A stretch of 64,000 nt of DNA. It comes from Streptomyces sp. ISL-43 (GTDB lineage Bacteria; Actinomycetota; Actinomycetes; Streptomycetales; Streptomycetaceae). The notes under the pieces are model-generated. The model saw only the letters and a program-made list of their open reading frames with translations, did not search any database and had not been told where the DNA came from. The stretch covers positions 123,708-187,707 of the forward strand of contig NZ_JAGGOT010000035.1 of the NCBI RefSeq assembly GCF_018614195.1, read 5' to 3'. Position numbers and translations under genes: made by a program. This document shows positions 56,066 through 64,000 of this stretch, one piece after another (the first letter of the stretch is position 1; every line of letters begins with the position of its first letter).

Positions 56066-57112
56066 ATGCCCCGCCGTACCTTCCGTGGTCGCAGCGCCGC
56101 GGTCATCGCATCCATGACACTGCTCGGCCTGGCCGCCCCGGTCTCGGCGGTCGCGTCCGGACCCGCGGCCGCACTGCCACAGGCCCGCGTCTTCATGGTC
56201 AACCCCGTTCAGTCCTCCGGCGATCAGACACTCGCCGATGCCAAGGACTCCGCCGGTGCCGTGCCCGGCTCCGCCTACGCCACGGCCGCGTTGCGCAACC
56301 TGGACGGCAGCGGGGGCCTCTCGGGCAAGTGGGTGTACATCCGCTCGGAGACCGGAGCGCCCGCTGCCGTCACGGACGCCGGCCGGTACACCAGGGCGGA
56401 CGACCAGTTCGAGCAGGTCATGGCCTACTTCTGGGTCAACGAGGCGCAGGAGTACCTGCAAGGCCTGGGCTTCGGGAGCGAACTGCCCGGCGCCAACGAC
56501 CGGGTTCAGCCGGTGCGCATCAACCAGTGGGGCGCCGACAACTCCTTCTTCACCGACAAGAAGGCCGAGATCCGCTTCGGCAAGGGCGGAGTCGACGACG
56601 CCGAGGACGCGGAGGTGATCGTCCACGAGTACGGGCACGCGGTGCACAACGCGCAGGTGCCCGGCTTCGGCACCTCGCCGGAGGCGGGGGCGATAGGCGA
56701 GGCCTTCGGCGACTACCTGGCCGTCGAAGTCGGCGACCGCGCTGCCACCGCTCACGGCTGGCCGCGCGGGACGGACCTGGCGTGCGTCGCGGACTGGGAC
56801 TCGATTTCCTACAGCGCCGCCCCGCACTGCCTGCGCCGCATCGACGGGAACAAGGTCTACGCGGACCGGGTCGGCGAAGTGCACGCCGACGGAGAGATCT
56901 GGTCCCGCGCCCTCTTCGACATCCGCGCGGCCCTGGGCGCGCGAACGGCCGACCGCGTCATCGTCAACGCGCAGTTCGCCTTCGCCCCCGACACCAGCTT
57001 CCAGGACGCGGCGCTCACCACGATCGCCACGGCCCAGAGCATGTACGGCAAGAGCACCGCGGACGCCGTGCGGGCCGCGTTCAAGGGCCGCGGGATCCCT
57101 GGTATTTCGTAG
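56066..57112 (+). CDS. Secreted gluzincin metalloprotease (M36/M4-like)
   Basis: ATG 56066 is 7 bases after AGGAGG; an ATG at 56060 overlaps that site and is rejected. The 348-residue product has a signal peptide (IASMTLLGLAAPVSAVASG), then a protease domain with VIVHEYGHAVHN (HExxH) and AGAIGEAFGDYLAVEVG, which supplies the downstream Glu ligand. These fit fungalysin/thermolysin-type enzymes. The N-terminal propeptide is short. It is probably secreted to degrade protein; targets unknown. It is not in an operon with its neighbours. Confidence 0.87.
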   Translation: MPRRTFRGRSAAVIASMTLLGLAAPVSAVASGPAAALPQARVFMVNPVQSSGDQTLADAKDSAGAVPGSAYATAALRNLDGSGGLSGKWVYIRSETGAPAAVTDAGRYTRADDQFEQVMAYFWVNEAQEYLQGLGFGSELPGANDRVQPVRINQWGADNSFFTDKKAEIRFGKGGVDDAEDAEVIVHEYGHAVHNAQVPGFGTSPEAGAIGEAFGDYLAVEVGDRAATAHGWPRGTDLACVADWDSISYSAAPHCLRRIDGNKVYADRVGEVHADGEIWSRALFDIRAALGARTADRVIVNAQFAFAPDTSFQDAALTTIATAQSMYGKSTADAVRAAFKGRGIPGIS

Positions 57113-57198
57113 CCTGCCCGCGCCTTCTCCTCGCCTGGATCGGGCGGCGTGCGGCAGTCCTGTGCGGATCCCTCGAAGCCGAGCAGGGCTTAGGGACG

Positions 57199-58491
57199 TC
57201 AGGCCCGTGCCGTGCTCGGTTCGGGCTCCTTCTCCGCGCGGCGGCGCAGGGCGTCCTCGTCCGTCGCCGCGTCGTAGGAGATCAGCTTCGGGAGCAGCGC
57301 GGCCAGTACGGCCACCGATGCCACGCAGGCCAGGCCGCCGCTCCACAGGGCCGTGCGGGTGCCGGTCCACCCGGCCATCGTGCCCGCCCGGACCTGGCCG
57401 AGCTGCGGGCCGACGCTGTACGAGAGCACCTCGATGCCCGCGAGCCGGCCCCGCAGCGCCTCCGGGATCGTCTGGTTCCAGATCGTGGCGCGCCCCAGGC
57501 CGCTGAGCATGTCGCCCGCGCCCGCCACCGCGAGGCACAGCAGCACGAGCCGGATGTCGGTGGTCCAGCCCGCGGCAGCCACCGCCAGTCCCCACACCCC
57601 GGCCCCGCAGATCACCAGCAGCCCGTGCCGGCGTACCCGCGACACCCAGCCGCTGGTCAGCCCCAGCACCATCGAGCCGACCGCGCCCGCCGCGTACATC
57701 AGACCCAGGGCCCACACCGCGTCGAGCTCGTCCGCGAGGAAGGGGAAGACGGCGTTCGGGAAGGCGAAGAGCATCGCCGCCAGGTCCACGGCGTACGTGC
57801 CGAGCAGCACGGGCCGGCTCCACGCGTACCGCGCACCCTCGGCGATCGCGCGCAGCGACGGACGCTCGGCGCCCCGGACGGGCGGAGCCGGGCGCAGCCG
57901 CAGGCACAGCAGTACCGATACGAGGAACCCCGCGACCGTGAGCGAGTACGCCGCGGCGTATCCGGCGTACGCGACGATCAGCCCGGCCAGTGCCGGACCC
58001 GCGATCGCGCCGAACTGGTAGCGGAGCCCGTTCAGCGCGGCGGCGGCGGTCAGCTGGTCGTGCGGCACGATCCGCGCCATCAGCGAGTCCAGGGCCGGCC
58101 GCTGGAGCCCGGTCAGTGCCGACACCCCGCCCGCGACCACGTACAGGGGCCACAGCAGCGGATGCGGCAGGGCCGAGTTCACCAGGAGCACCAGGGCGAG
58201 CACCCCGAGTCCGGCCTCGGTCAACAGGATCATCCGCCGCCGGTCGACGGCGTCGGCGAGGGCGCCCCCGTACAGACCGCAGACCACCAGCGGAACCAGC
58301 TCCACCGCGCCCATCGCACCGACCGCGAGCGGCGAGTCCGTCAGGTGCTTGATCTGGAGCGGCAGCGCGATCATCGCCATGAACGAGCCGAAGAAGGTGA
58401 CCGTGCCCTGGTAGAAGAGCAGCCGGAAGTCGGGGCTGGACCGCAAGGGGGCGAGGTCGGGAAGTACGGAGGCCAAACGGGATCTGCTCAC
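57199..58491 (-). CDS. MFS transporter
   Basis: GTG 58491 gives 430 residues; no strong ribosome site is visible. About 12 hydrophobic segments occur with the MFS loop GGALADAVDRRRMILLTEAG between helices 2 and 3. Others include LLFYQGTVTFFGSFMAMIAL, IAGPALAGLIVAYAGYAAAY and GMLSGLGRATIWNQT-like regions near the C-half. It resembles the enterobactin exporter/MFS_3 class. Substrate unknown. It is divergent from the prolyl oligopeptidase gene, with 135 bp between them. Confidence 0.88.
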   Translation of the reverse strand: MSRSRLASVLPDLAPLRSSPDFRLLFYQGTVTFFGSFMAMIALPLQIKHLTDSPLAVGAMGAVELVPLVVCGLYGGALADAVDRRRMILLTEAGLGVLALVLLVNSALPHPLLWPLYVVAGGVSALTGLQRPALDSLMARIVPHDQLTAAAALNGLRYQFGAIAGPALAGLIVAYAGYAAAYSLTVAGFLVSVLLCLRLRPAPPVRGAERPSLRAIAEGARYAWSRPVLLGTYAVDLAAMLFAFPNAVFPFLADELDAVWALGLMYAAGAVGSMVLGLTSGWVSRVRRHGLLVICGAGVWGLAVAAAGWTTDIRLVLLCLAVAGAGDMLSGLGRATIWNQTIPEALRGRLAGIEVLSYSVGPQLGQVRAGTMAGWTGTRTALWSGGLACVASVAVLAALLPKLISYDAATDEDALRRRAEKEPEPSTARA

Positions 58492-58626
58492 GACGGGCCA
58501 TGGTCGACGTCCGCCCCGCCCGGGGCAACGGATTTTCCGCCCGACCGGGCCGCGGGGGCCGCACGGGCCGGACGGGCGGACCCTGATTGGTCGCAGGCGC
58601 CACGGCGGATCCTGCACAATCGGCGG

Positions 58627-60660
58627 ATGAGTGATGCAGACCCCTACCTCTGGCTCGAAGACGTTTCCGGCGCGGCCGCCCTCGACTGGGTCCGTGAGCG
58701 CAACGCCGAGACCGTGGCCGAGCTGGCGGCGGAACCCGGGTTCAAGGTGCTGGAGTCGGGGATCCGCGAGGTCCTCGACGACGACGGCCGGATCCCCTAC
58801 ACGCGCCGCCGGGGCCGCCACCTCTACAACTTCTGGCAGGACGCGGACCACGTGCGCGGCCTGTGGCGGCGCACCACGCTGGAGGAGTACCGCAAGGAGC
58901 GGCCCGACTGGGAGCCGGTCCTGGACCTGGACGCGCTCGCCTCGGCCGAGGGGGAGAAGTGGGCCTGGGCGGGCAGCGCCGTCCTGGCGCCCGAGCACCG
59001 CCACGCCCTGGTCATGCTGTCGAGGGACGGCGCGGACGCCTGCGTGGTGCGCGAGTTCGACCTGGAGACGCTGGAGTTCGTCGAGGGCGGGTTCGAGGTC
59101 GCCGAGGCCAAGACCCGGATCGGGTGGATCGACCGGGACCGGGTCTGGATCGGGACGGACTTCGGTCCCGGCTCGATGTCCGGCTCCGGCTACCCCCTCC
59201 AGGTGCGCCGCTGGCGGCGCGGCACGCCCCTGGCGGAGGCGGAAGCGGTCTACGAGGGCCGCCCCTCGGACCTGTCCGCCTCCGCGTTCCACGACGACAC
59301 GCCCGGTTTCGAACGGGACTTCATCCACCGGCAGATCGACTTCTGGCAGCAGGAGCTGTTCCTCCTTCCCGAAGACGGGACCGGCGCCGCGCCCCTGAAG
59401 ATCGAGGTACCGGACGACGCCAGTGCCTCCGTCCACCGCGAGTGGCTGATCGTCGCCCCCAAGTCGCCGTGGCTCGGCCACGACGCGGGCAGTCTGCTCG
59501 CCTTCGACTTCGACGCCTTCCGTGCGGGTGAGCGAGAGGCGGCGGTGCTGTTCACCCCTGACGAGCACACCGCCCTCGCCGGCTGGAGCTGGACCCGCCA
59601 CCACCTGATCCTCACCACCAGCGCCGACGTCTCCTCCCGGATGGAGATCCTCACACCCGGCCCGGGCCCCGACGGCTGGAGCCGCGCGCCGCTGGCCGGC
59701 GTGCCGCCGCTGTCCACGGCCTCCGTCACCGGCACCGACCCGGACGCGAGCGACGAGTTCTTCCTGAACGTCGCCGGCTTCCTCCAGCCGTCCACCCTCT
59801 ACCGGGGCGCGGCGCCGGCCGGCGCCGACGAGAGCGTCAAGCAGGGCCCGGCGCTCTTCGACACCGAAGGCCTCGCCGTCCGCCAGTACTTCGCGACCTC
59901 CGCGGACGGCACCCGCGTGCCCTACTTCGTCGTCGGACCCGAGGACCGCCCCGGCCCCGGCCCCACCCTGCTCTACGGCTACGGCGGCTTCGAGATCTCC
60001 ATGGTCCCGAGCTACAGCGCGGTCACCGGCCGCGCCTGGCTCGGGCGCGGCGGCACCTACGTCGTCGCGGGCATCCGGGGCGGCCACGAGTACGGGCCGG
60101 ACTGGCACAAGGCGGCCCTGGGCGCGAACCGGGTCCGGGCGTACGAGGACTTCGCCGCCGTCGCCCGGGACCTCTTCGCCCGGGAGATCACCACGCCCGC
60201 GCAGCTGGGCATCGAGGGCGGCAGCAACGGCGGGCTCCTCATGGGCGCGATGCTCACCCGCGAGCCCGGACTGTTCGGCGCGGTCGTCGCCCACGTGCCG
60301 CTGCTGGACATGCTCCGCTTCCACAAGCTGCTCGCCGGAGCCAGCTGGATCGCCGAGTACGGGGACCCCGACAACCCGGCCGACCGGCCCCACCTGGAAC
60401 GGATCTCCCCGTACCACCAGGTCCGGACGGACGGGCCCCCGTACCCGCCGATGCTCCTGCTGACCTCGACCCGCGACGACCGCGTCCATCCCGGCCATGC
60501 CCGCAAGATGGCCGCCCGGCTGCGCGAGTACGGTCATCCCGTGCTGTTCCACGAGCACCTCGGCGGCGGCCACGCGGGCGCCACCGACCACGGGCAGACC
60601 GCCTTCAACGAGGCACTCGTCCACACCTTCCTGTGGGAGCGGCTGACCCCGCCGAGGTGA
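58627..60660 (+). CDS. Prolyl oligopeptidase (S9A) family serine peptidase
   Basis: ATG 58627 gives 677 residues. The N-terminal part is the seven-bladed beta-propeller with DPYLWLEDVSGAAALDWVRE at the start. The C-terminal alpha/beta hydrolase has LLYGYGGFEISMVPSYSAVT, AGIRGGHEYGPDWHKAALGA and the nucleophile EGGSNGGLLMGAML. Asp is in STRDDRVHPGHARK and His in HLGGGHAGATD. It cleaves short proline-containing peptides in the cytosol; no signal peptide is present. It starts from a divergent promoter shared with the MFS gene and ends 25 bp before the amine-oxidase remnant. Confidence 0.93.
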   Translation: MSDADPYLWLEDVSGAAALDWVRERNAETVAELAAEPGFKVLESGIREVLDDDGRIPYTRRRGRHLYNFWQDADHVRGLWRRTTLEEYRKERPDWEPVLDLDALASAEGEKWAWAGSAVLAPEHRHALVMLSRDGADACVVREFDLETLEFVEGGFEVAEAKTRIGWIDRDRVWIGTDFGPGSMSGSGYPLQVRRWRRGTPLAEAEAVYEGRPSDLSASAFHDDTPGFERDFIHRQIDFWQQELFLLPEDGTGAAPLKIEVPDDASASVHREWLIVAPKSPWLGHDAGSLLAFDFDAFRAGEREAAVLFTPDEHTALAGWSWTRHHLILTTSADVSSRMEILTPGPGPDGWSRAPLAGVPPLSTASVTGTDPDASDEFFLNVAGFLQPSTLYRGAAPAGADESVKQGPALFDTEGLAVRQYFATSADGTRVPYFVVGPEDRPGPGPTLLYGYGGFEISMVPSYSAVTGRAWLGRGGTYVVAGIRGGHEYGPDWHKAALGANRVRAYEDFAAVARDLFAREITTPAQLGIEGGSNGGLLMGAMLTREPGLFGAVVAHVPLLDMLRFHKLLAGASWIAEYGDPDNPADRPHLERISPYHQVRTDGPPYPPMLLLTSTRDDRVHPGHARKMAARLREYGHPVLFHEHLGGGHAGATDHGQTAFNEALVHTFLWERLTPPR

Positions 60661-60684
60661 GCGCACGGCACGCGCGGGCGGGGA

Positions 60685-61712
60685 TCAGACCTGGCAGGCG
60701 ATCTCACCCGCGACGCGTTCGCCGGAGGCGAACGCCGCGTTGAGGGTGGACTCCTCCACGTCGGTGTGCTCGCCCGCGAAGTGGATCCGCCCCTCCTGGA
60801 GCCCCTCACAGCCGGCTATCGAGGTGTACTGGCCGACCTTGTAGTACTGGTACGCGCCCCGCTGCCACGGGGCGCGCGACCAGTGGTCCTCGTACGCCCT
60901 GCCGGTGAAGGCGGCCCTGGTGCCCGGGTACACGTGCTCGACCTGGGAGAGGAACCAGTCGACGTCCGCGGCGGGTGCCGGGCCGTGGGCGGCTCCGGTG
61001 AGCGTGTCGCGTGCGGTGTTCCCCCCGGGGAAGCCCACCAGGAGCGCGGGTGACCCATTGGGTCCGAGGGCGACCGAGCCGTCCCAGGCCGTCTGGTAGC
61101 CGAGCGGGCCGGTGTTGCTGACGCCGTTGTAGCCGAGTCCGGGCCAGGGCTTGGCCGAAAGCTCGGTGACCAGCTTCGCGTTCTGGCCCATGCCCTGCTG
61201 CCGGATGGCGGTCAGCTTGCGGGCGGACAGGCCCGCCCCGGAGAGGTCGACGTCGCGCAGGGTGCTGAAGGGCAGGCCAGCACCACGTGGTCGGCCGCCG
61301 CCGTGACCGTGCTGCCGCCGTGGTCGAAGGTGCAGGTGTACGAGCCGTCGCCGTTGCGGCGCAGGGCGACGAGCTCGTGCACCTGCCGGACGGTTCCGAG
61401 GTACTCCAGGCAGGAGAGGTGGTCCAGCCGGTACGCCTCCGGGGTGTGGCTGTCGTAGCGCGCGGTGCCGGCCGCCGCGTACGAGGCGCTGAACGCTTCG
61501 TAGGCCGCGGCGATCCAGTCGTCCTGCTGCTGGAGCCCGGGGTAGGAGCCGCCGTCGATCCAGGCGGCGTAGTCCCCGGCGTTCAGGGCGCCACCGCCCG
61601 CGAGCTCGCGCCGCAGGCCGAGGTCGCGGGCCAGCCCGAGGACCGCGGAGTCGGTGGAGCTGATGAAGGAACCGCCGTGTTCGTGGACCGCGCCGCCGGA
61701 GAAGAAGCCGTA
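60685..61712 (-). pseudogene. FAD-dependent amine oxidase, N-terminally deleted and frameshifted
   Basis: On the minus strand the sequence from about 61710 reads GGAVHEHGGSFISSTDSAVL, ALNAGDYAAWIDGGSYPGLQ, then DHVVLA near 61280. It then shifts frame: LPFSTLRDVDLSGAGLSARK continues to IHFAGEHTDVEESTLNAAFA and stops at 60685. Restoring one C in a run near 61279 repairs the break (VVLALPFSTL). The N-terminal FAD-binding GxGxxG module, about 70-90 residues, is absent because an amidohydrolase starts there on the other strand. Truncated and frameshifted, it is nonfunctional. Confidence 0.82.
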
Positions 61713-62842
61713 TCGCCGAGAACTTCACGGCCGGCCTGCTGGAGCCCTACCTCGACGGCTGCGGCTGCGCCACCGGCAACTCGGGGCTCAGCTTCATCGA
61801 CCCGGAGGTGCTGACCGCGGCGGTGTCCCAGCTCGACGGCTCGGGCTTCCAGATCCATTTCCACGCACTCGGGGACCGGGCCGTGCGCGAGGTGCTCGAC
61901 GCCCTCGCCGAGGCCCGCGAGGCCAACGGCGCCAACGACAACCGCCACCACCTCGCGCACCTCCAGATCGTCCACCCCGACGACATCGGGCGCTTCGTGA
62001 GCCTGGGCGCGGCCGCCAACATCCAGGCGCTGTGGGCCGCCCACGAACCGCAGATGGACGAGCTCACCATCCCCTTCCTGGGACCGGAACGGGCCCGCCT
62101 GCAGTACCCGTTCGGCGACCTGCAGCGCGCCGGCACCCGCCTGGTCGCGGGCAGCGACTGGTCGGTCAGCAGCCCCAACCCGCTGTGGGGCATCCACGTC
62201 GCCGTCAACCGCTCCGTACCCGACGAGGCCCCCAACTCGCCCGGGACGTTCGAACCGACGGCGCCCTTCATTCCCGAGCAGGCGCTCACCCTCTCCCAGG
62301 CGCTCACCGCCTACACCGCCGGCAGCGCGTGGGTGAACCACCTCGACGAGGTCACCGGCACCGTCGAGGTGGGCAAGTACGCGGACCTCGTCGTGCTCGA
62401 CCGGGATCCCTTCGCCCACCCCTCGCTGGAGATCGCCGACACCCGCGTGCTCCGCACGTGCGAACGCGGCCTCGGACTCCTCCTCATCACCCACGACATC
62501 GAGCTCGCGGCCTCCGTCAGCGACCGCATCCACGTCATGTACGCGGGCCGGATCGTCGAGACGGCGCCCGTGGCGGAACTCTTCGCCTCCCCCCGGCACC
62601 CCTACACCGCGGGCCTGCTCGGATCCTCCCCGCCGCTCGCCGGCCCCCTGGCCCGCCTCACGCCCATCCCCGGCGCCCCCATGGGGCTGCTGGCGTCCGC
62701 GCCCGGCTGCGCCTTCGCACCCCGTTGCCGGTTCGCCGAACCCGGTCGCTGCGACCAGTCCCCGCCGGAGCTGGAACGACACGGCCCGGCCGAGGTCGCC
62801 TGCCACCGCGTCGCCGAACTCACCCGCAAGGAGGACAGTTGA
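61705..62842 (+). pseudogene. Amidohydrolase tail fused in frame to an oligopeptide ABC ATPase tail
   Basis: The frame enters from the deletion junction near 61705 (IAENFTAGLLEPYLDGCGCA) and has a start-like GTG at 61808. Up to about 62455 it is the C-terminal half of a YtcJ-type amidohydrolase: FQIHFHALGDRAVREVLDAL, LVAGSDWSVSSPNPLWGIHV, GKYADLVVLDRDPF, ending DTRVLRTC. From 62461 it reads ERGLGLLLITHDIELAASVS, YAGRIVETAPVAELF, CAFAPRCRFAEPGRCD, the C-terminal region of an OppD-like ABC ATPase. The two halves join without a stop, so a deletion fused two genes. The amidohydrolase lacks its N-terminal metal-binding HxH and the ATPase lacks Walker A and B. The product cannot have either original activity. 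Confidence 0.8.
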
Positions 62843-63723
62843 CCACCGAGCCGAGAACCGACAGCGAGCCGGGAACGGACGCCGCCCCGGAACTTCTCAG
62901 GGTGAGGGGCCTGCGCAAGACCTACCACACCGGCGGGACGGAGGTCGTCGCCGTCGACGACCTGTCGTTCTCCGTACGGGCGGGCGGGGCGCTCGGCATC
63001 GTGGGGGAGTCCGGTTCCGGGAAGACCACCACGGCCCGGATGCTGGTCGGCCTCGAACGCCCCGACGCGGGGGAGATCCTCGTACAGGGCAAGCCGTTGG
63101 CGGCCTCCGTACGGGGGAGGCCGGCTCGGCTGGCGAGGGCCAAGGCCGTCCAGATCGTCTTCCAGGACCCCTACCTCTCCCTGGACGCCCGGATCAGCAT
63201 CGGTGCGACGGTCGACGGGGTGCTCCGGCTGCACGGAATGTCCGACCGGACGGCACGCGCCGCCCGGGTCAGGGAGCTGCTGGCCCAGGTCGGCCTCGGC
63301 GACCGCGAGGCGGCCGCCCTGCCCCGCCGGCTCTCGGGCGGGCAGCGCCAACGCGCCGCGATCGCCCGGGCGCTGGCGGTCGAACCCGCCGTCCTGGTGC
63401 TGGACGAGGCGGTGTCGGCCCTGGACGTTTCCGTGCAGGCGCAGGTGCTCAACCTGCTTTCCGACATCCGGTGCGACACCGGCATCGGCCTGGTCTTCGT
63501 CAGCCACGACCTGGCTGTCGTCCGCTACGTCTGCGACGAGGCGCTCGTCATGTACCGCGGCCTGACGATCGAACACCGACCGGTCTCGGAGCTCCTCACC
63601 GACCCCCACCACCCGTACACGCGGCTGCTGCTGGCATCCGTACCCCGTCCGGGCTGGGACCCCGACTCGATCAGCCGCCGGCGGCGCGAGCTGGATCCCC
63701 TGAGCGGTACCGCGACGGCGTGA
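62839..63723 (+). CDS. Oligopeptide ABC transporter ATP-binding protein (OppF-like)
   Basis: TTG 62839 is placed by AAGGAGGAC and overlaps the fused gene's stop. The 294-residue product has Walker A (GIVGESGSGKTTTARMLVG), Q-loop (IVFQDPYLSL), signature (LPRRLSGGQRQRAAI), Walker B (VLVLDEAVSALDVS), the His switch (VFVSHDLAVVRYVCDE), and a C-terminal oligopeptide_ABC tail. It is complete and looks functional, but its partner ATPase (OppD) is destroyed by the adjacent fusion. The permease and binding-protein genes are not in this window. The transporter may be dead, or other partners may exist elsewhere. Confidence 0.9.
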   Translation: MTTEPRTDSEPGTDAAPELLRVRGLRKTYHTGGTEVVAVDDLSFSVRAGGALGIVGESGSGKTTTARMLVGLERPDAGEILVQGKPLAASVRGRPARLARAKAVQIVFQDPYLSLDARISIGATVDGVLRLHGMSDRTARAARVRELLAQVGLGDREAAALPRRLSGGQRQRAAIARALAVEPAVLVLDEAVSALDVSVQAQVLNLLSDIRCDTGIGLVFVSHDLAVVRYVCDEALVMYRGLTIEHRPVSELLTDPHHPYTRLLLASVPRPGWDPDSISRRRRELDPLSGTATA

Positions 63724-63725
63724 CG

Positions 63726-63755
63726 CAGGGGCGGGGTGGTACGAGCCCGCCCCTG
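63726..63755. terminator. 10-bp bidirectional terminator
   Basis: CAGGGGCGGG (63726-63735) pairs with CCCGCCCCTG (63746-63755) between the convergent OppF-like gene and the partial gene at the window end. Confidence 0.75.
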
Positions 63756-63762
63756 CCCCGTC

Positions 63763-64000
63763 TCAGAACCAGTTGATGGTGAGGGGGAAGGTGGTGTTGG
63801 CGGTGGCTCCGGTGGAGTCGGTGGCGGTGGCGGTGAGCTGGATGGTGCCACTGGCCCACGGTTTGCCGGTGATGCGTCCGGTGGCGGCGTCGAGGGTCAG
63901 GCCCCAGGGAAGGCCGGTGGCGGCGTAGCGGACGGGGGGCTTTCCTCCGGTGGTGGTGAGCTGGATGGTGCAGCTCTGGTTGAACTTGCAGGTCTGCGGG
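63763..64000 (-). CDS. Secreted protein C-terminus with putative Ig (He_PIG-like) domain, partial
   Basis: A minus-strand frame is open from the window end to TGA at 63763-63765. It reads QSCTIQLTTTGGKPPVRYAA, then LPWGLTLDAATGRITGKPWA and ATATDSTGATANTTFPLTIN, ending NWF. This is the repeat pattern of the putative Ig domain (He_PIG), seen in bacterial secreted proteins and cadherin-like surface proteins. Only the last 79 residues are in the window, so the catalytic or main domain is unseen. It is convergent with the OppF-like gene. Confidence 0.8.
   Translation of the reverse strand, partial: PQTCKFNQSCTIQLTTTGGKPPVRYAATGLPWGLTLDAATGRITGKPWASGTIQLTATATDSTGATANTTFPLTINWF

Noticed and set aside
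57199..60666. A single 1155-residue minus-strand protein
   Set aside because: The first two thirds are the reverse of the prolyl oligopeptidase gene; only the last 430 residues (MFS) are real.

Overview
The window is high-GC (about 70%) actinobacterial DNA with Streptomyces-type codon use. It carries many GTG/TTG starts behind AGGAGG sites, Tat signal peptides, a LuxR-SARP regulator, an MpaB-family oxygenase, DUF4235 and mat-like genes. I saw no rRNA or tRNA gene, no CRISPR array and no complete insertion sequence. It reads as a chromosomal accessory region of a streptomycete.

Layout. (1) 1-5.2 kb: a patch of decayed genes. Two short-chain dehydrogenases (one cut by the window edge) sit beside a run of broken genes: a quinone-reductase-like oxidoreductase, an HTH/flavin-pocket protein, an Acg-type nitroreductase, an ABC permease end, an abortive-infection-type gene and an esterase tail. 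(2) 5.2-8.7 kb: a TetR repressor with a clear operator, an amino-acid permease and an exported agmatine deiminase. (3) 9.2-14.6 kb: hypotheticals, a TetR/MpaB-oxygenase pair with a duplicated operator, an atypical Nramp-like transporter and a PPOX-class flavoprotein. (4) 14.8-26.4 kb: a secreted-protein island. Three exported proteins each end in a seven-repeat PLL-type lectin propeller and start with a different module (lysozyme-like, M23 peptidase, GH43-like). They flank two secreted esterases, a penicillin/acyl-homoserine-lactone-type acylase and a LuxR-SARP regulator. Two SARP-type promoters with matching geometry precede the lysozyme-lectin gene and the acylase. (5) 26.9-29.6 kb: an FHA-like protein and Ser/Thr kinase pair, then DUF4235. 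(6) 30.0-32.0 kb: a coupled methyltransferase, CDGSH and diiron-oxidase trio. (7) 32-39.5 kb: small proteins, a FUSC exporter, an Rpf-like protein, PadR/HAAS, MFS, AraC and a secreted I36-like protein. (8) 39.7-45.1 kb: a tightly packed six-gene operon whose first four genes match the 2-nitroimidazole (azomycin) logic RohP-RohQ-RohR-RohS, extended by a Rieske-methyltransferase fusion and a DsbA-fold protein, with a TetR gene next door. (9) 45.4-48.1 kb: YceI, rhodanese and MarR with paired operators, and an IS5-family remnant. (10) 48.1-57.1 kb: a kinase and pentapeptide-repeat pair, mat-like exopolysaccharide genes, an ECF sigma factor with a membrane partner, a sortase substrate and an exported metalloprotease. 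(11) 57.2-64 kb: an MFS gene, a prolyl oligopeptidase, then a locus scarred by deletions that truncated an amine oxidase and fused an amidohydrolase in frame to an oligopeptide ABC ATPase. The window ends inside a secreted Ig-domain protein.

The most promising biology is the azomycin-like operon with extra tailoring genes, and the SARP-linked lectin-hydrolase island, which I infer is a secreted arsenal for attacking or remodelling other cells' envelopes while cleaving acylated signals or antibiotics. Family calls come from reading the translated sequence and remembered family features; no database search was run.
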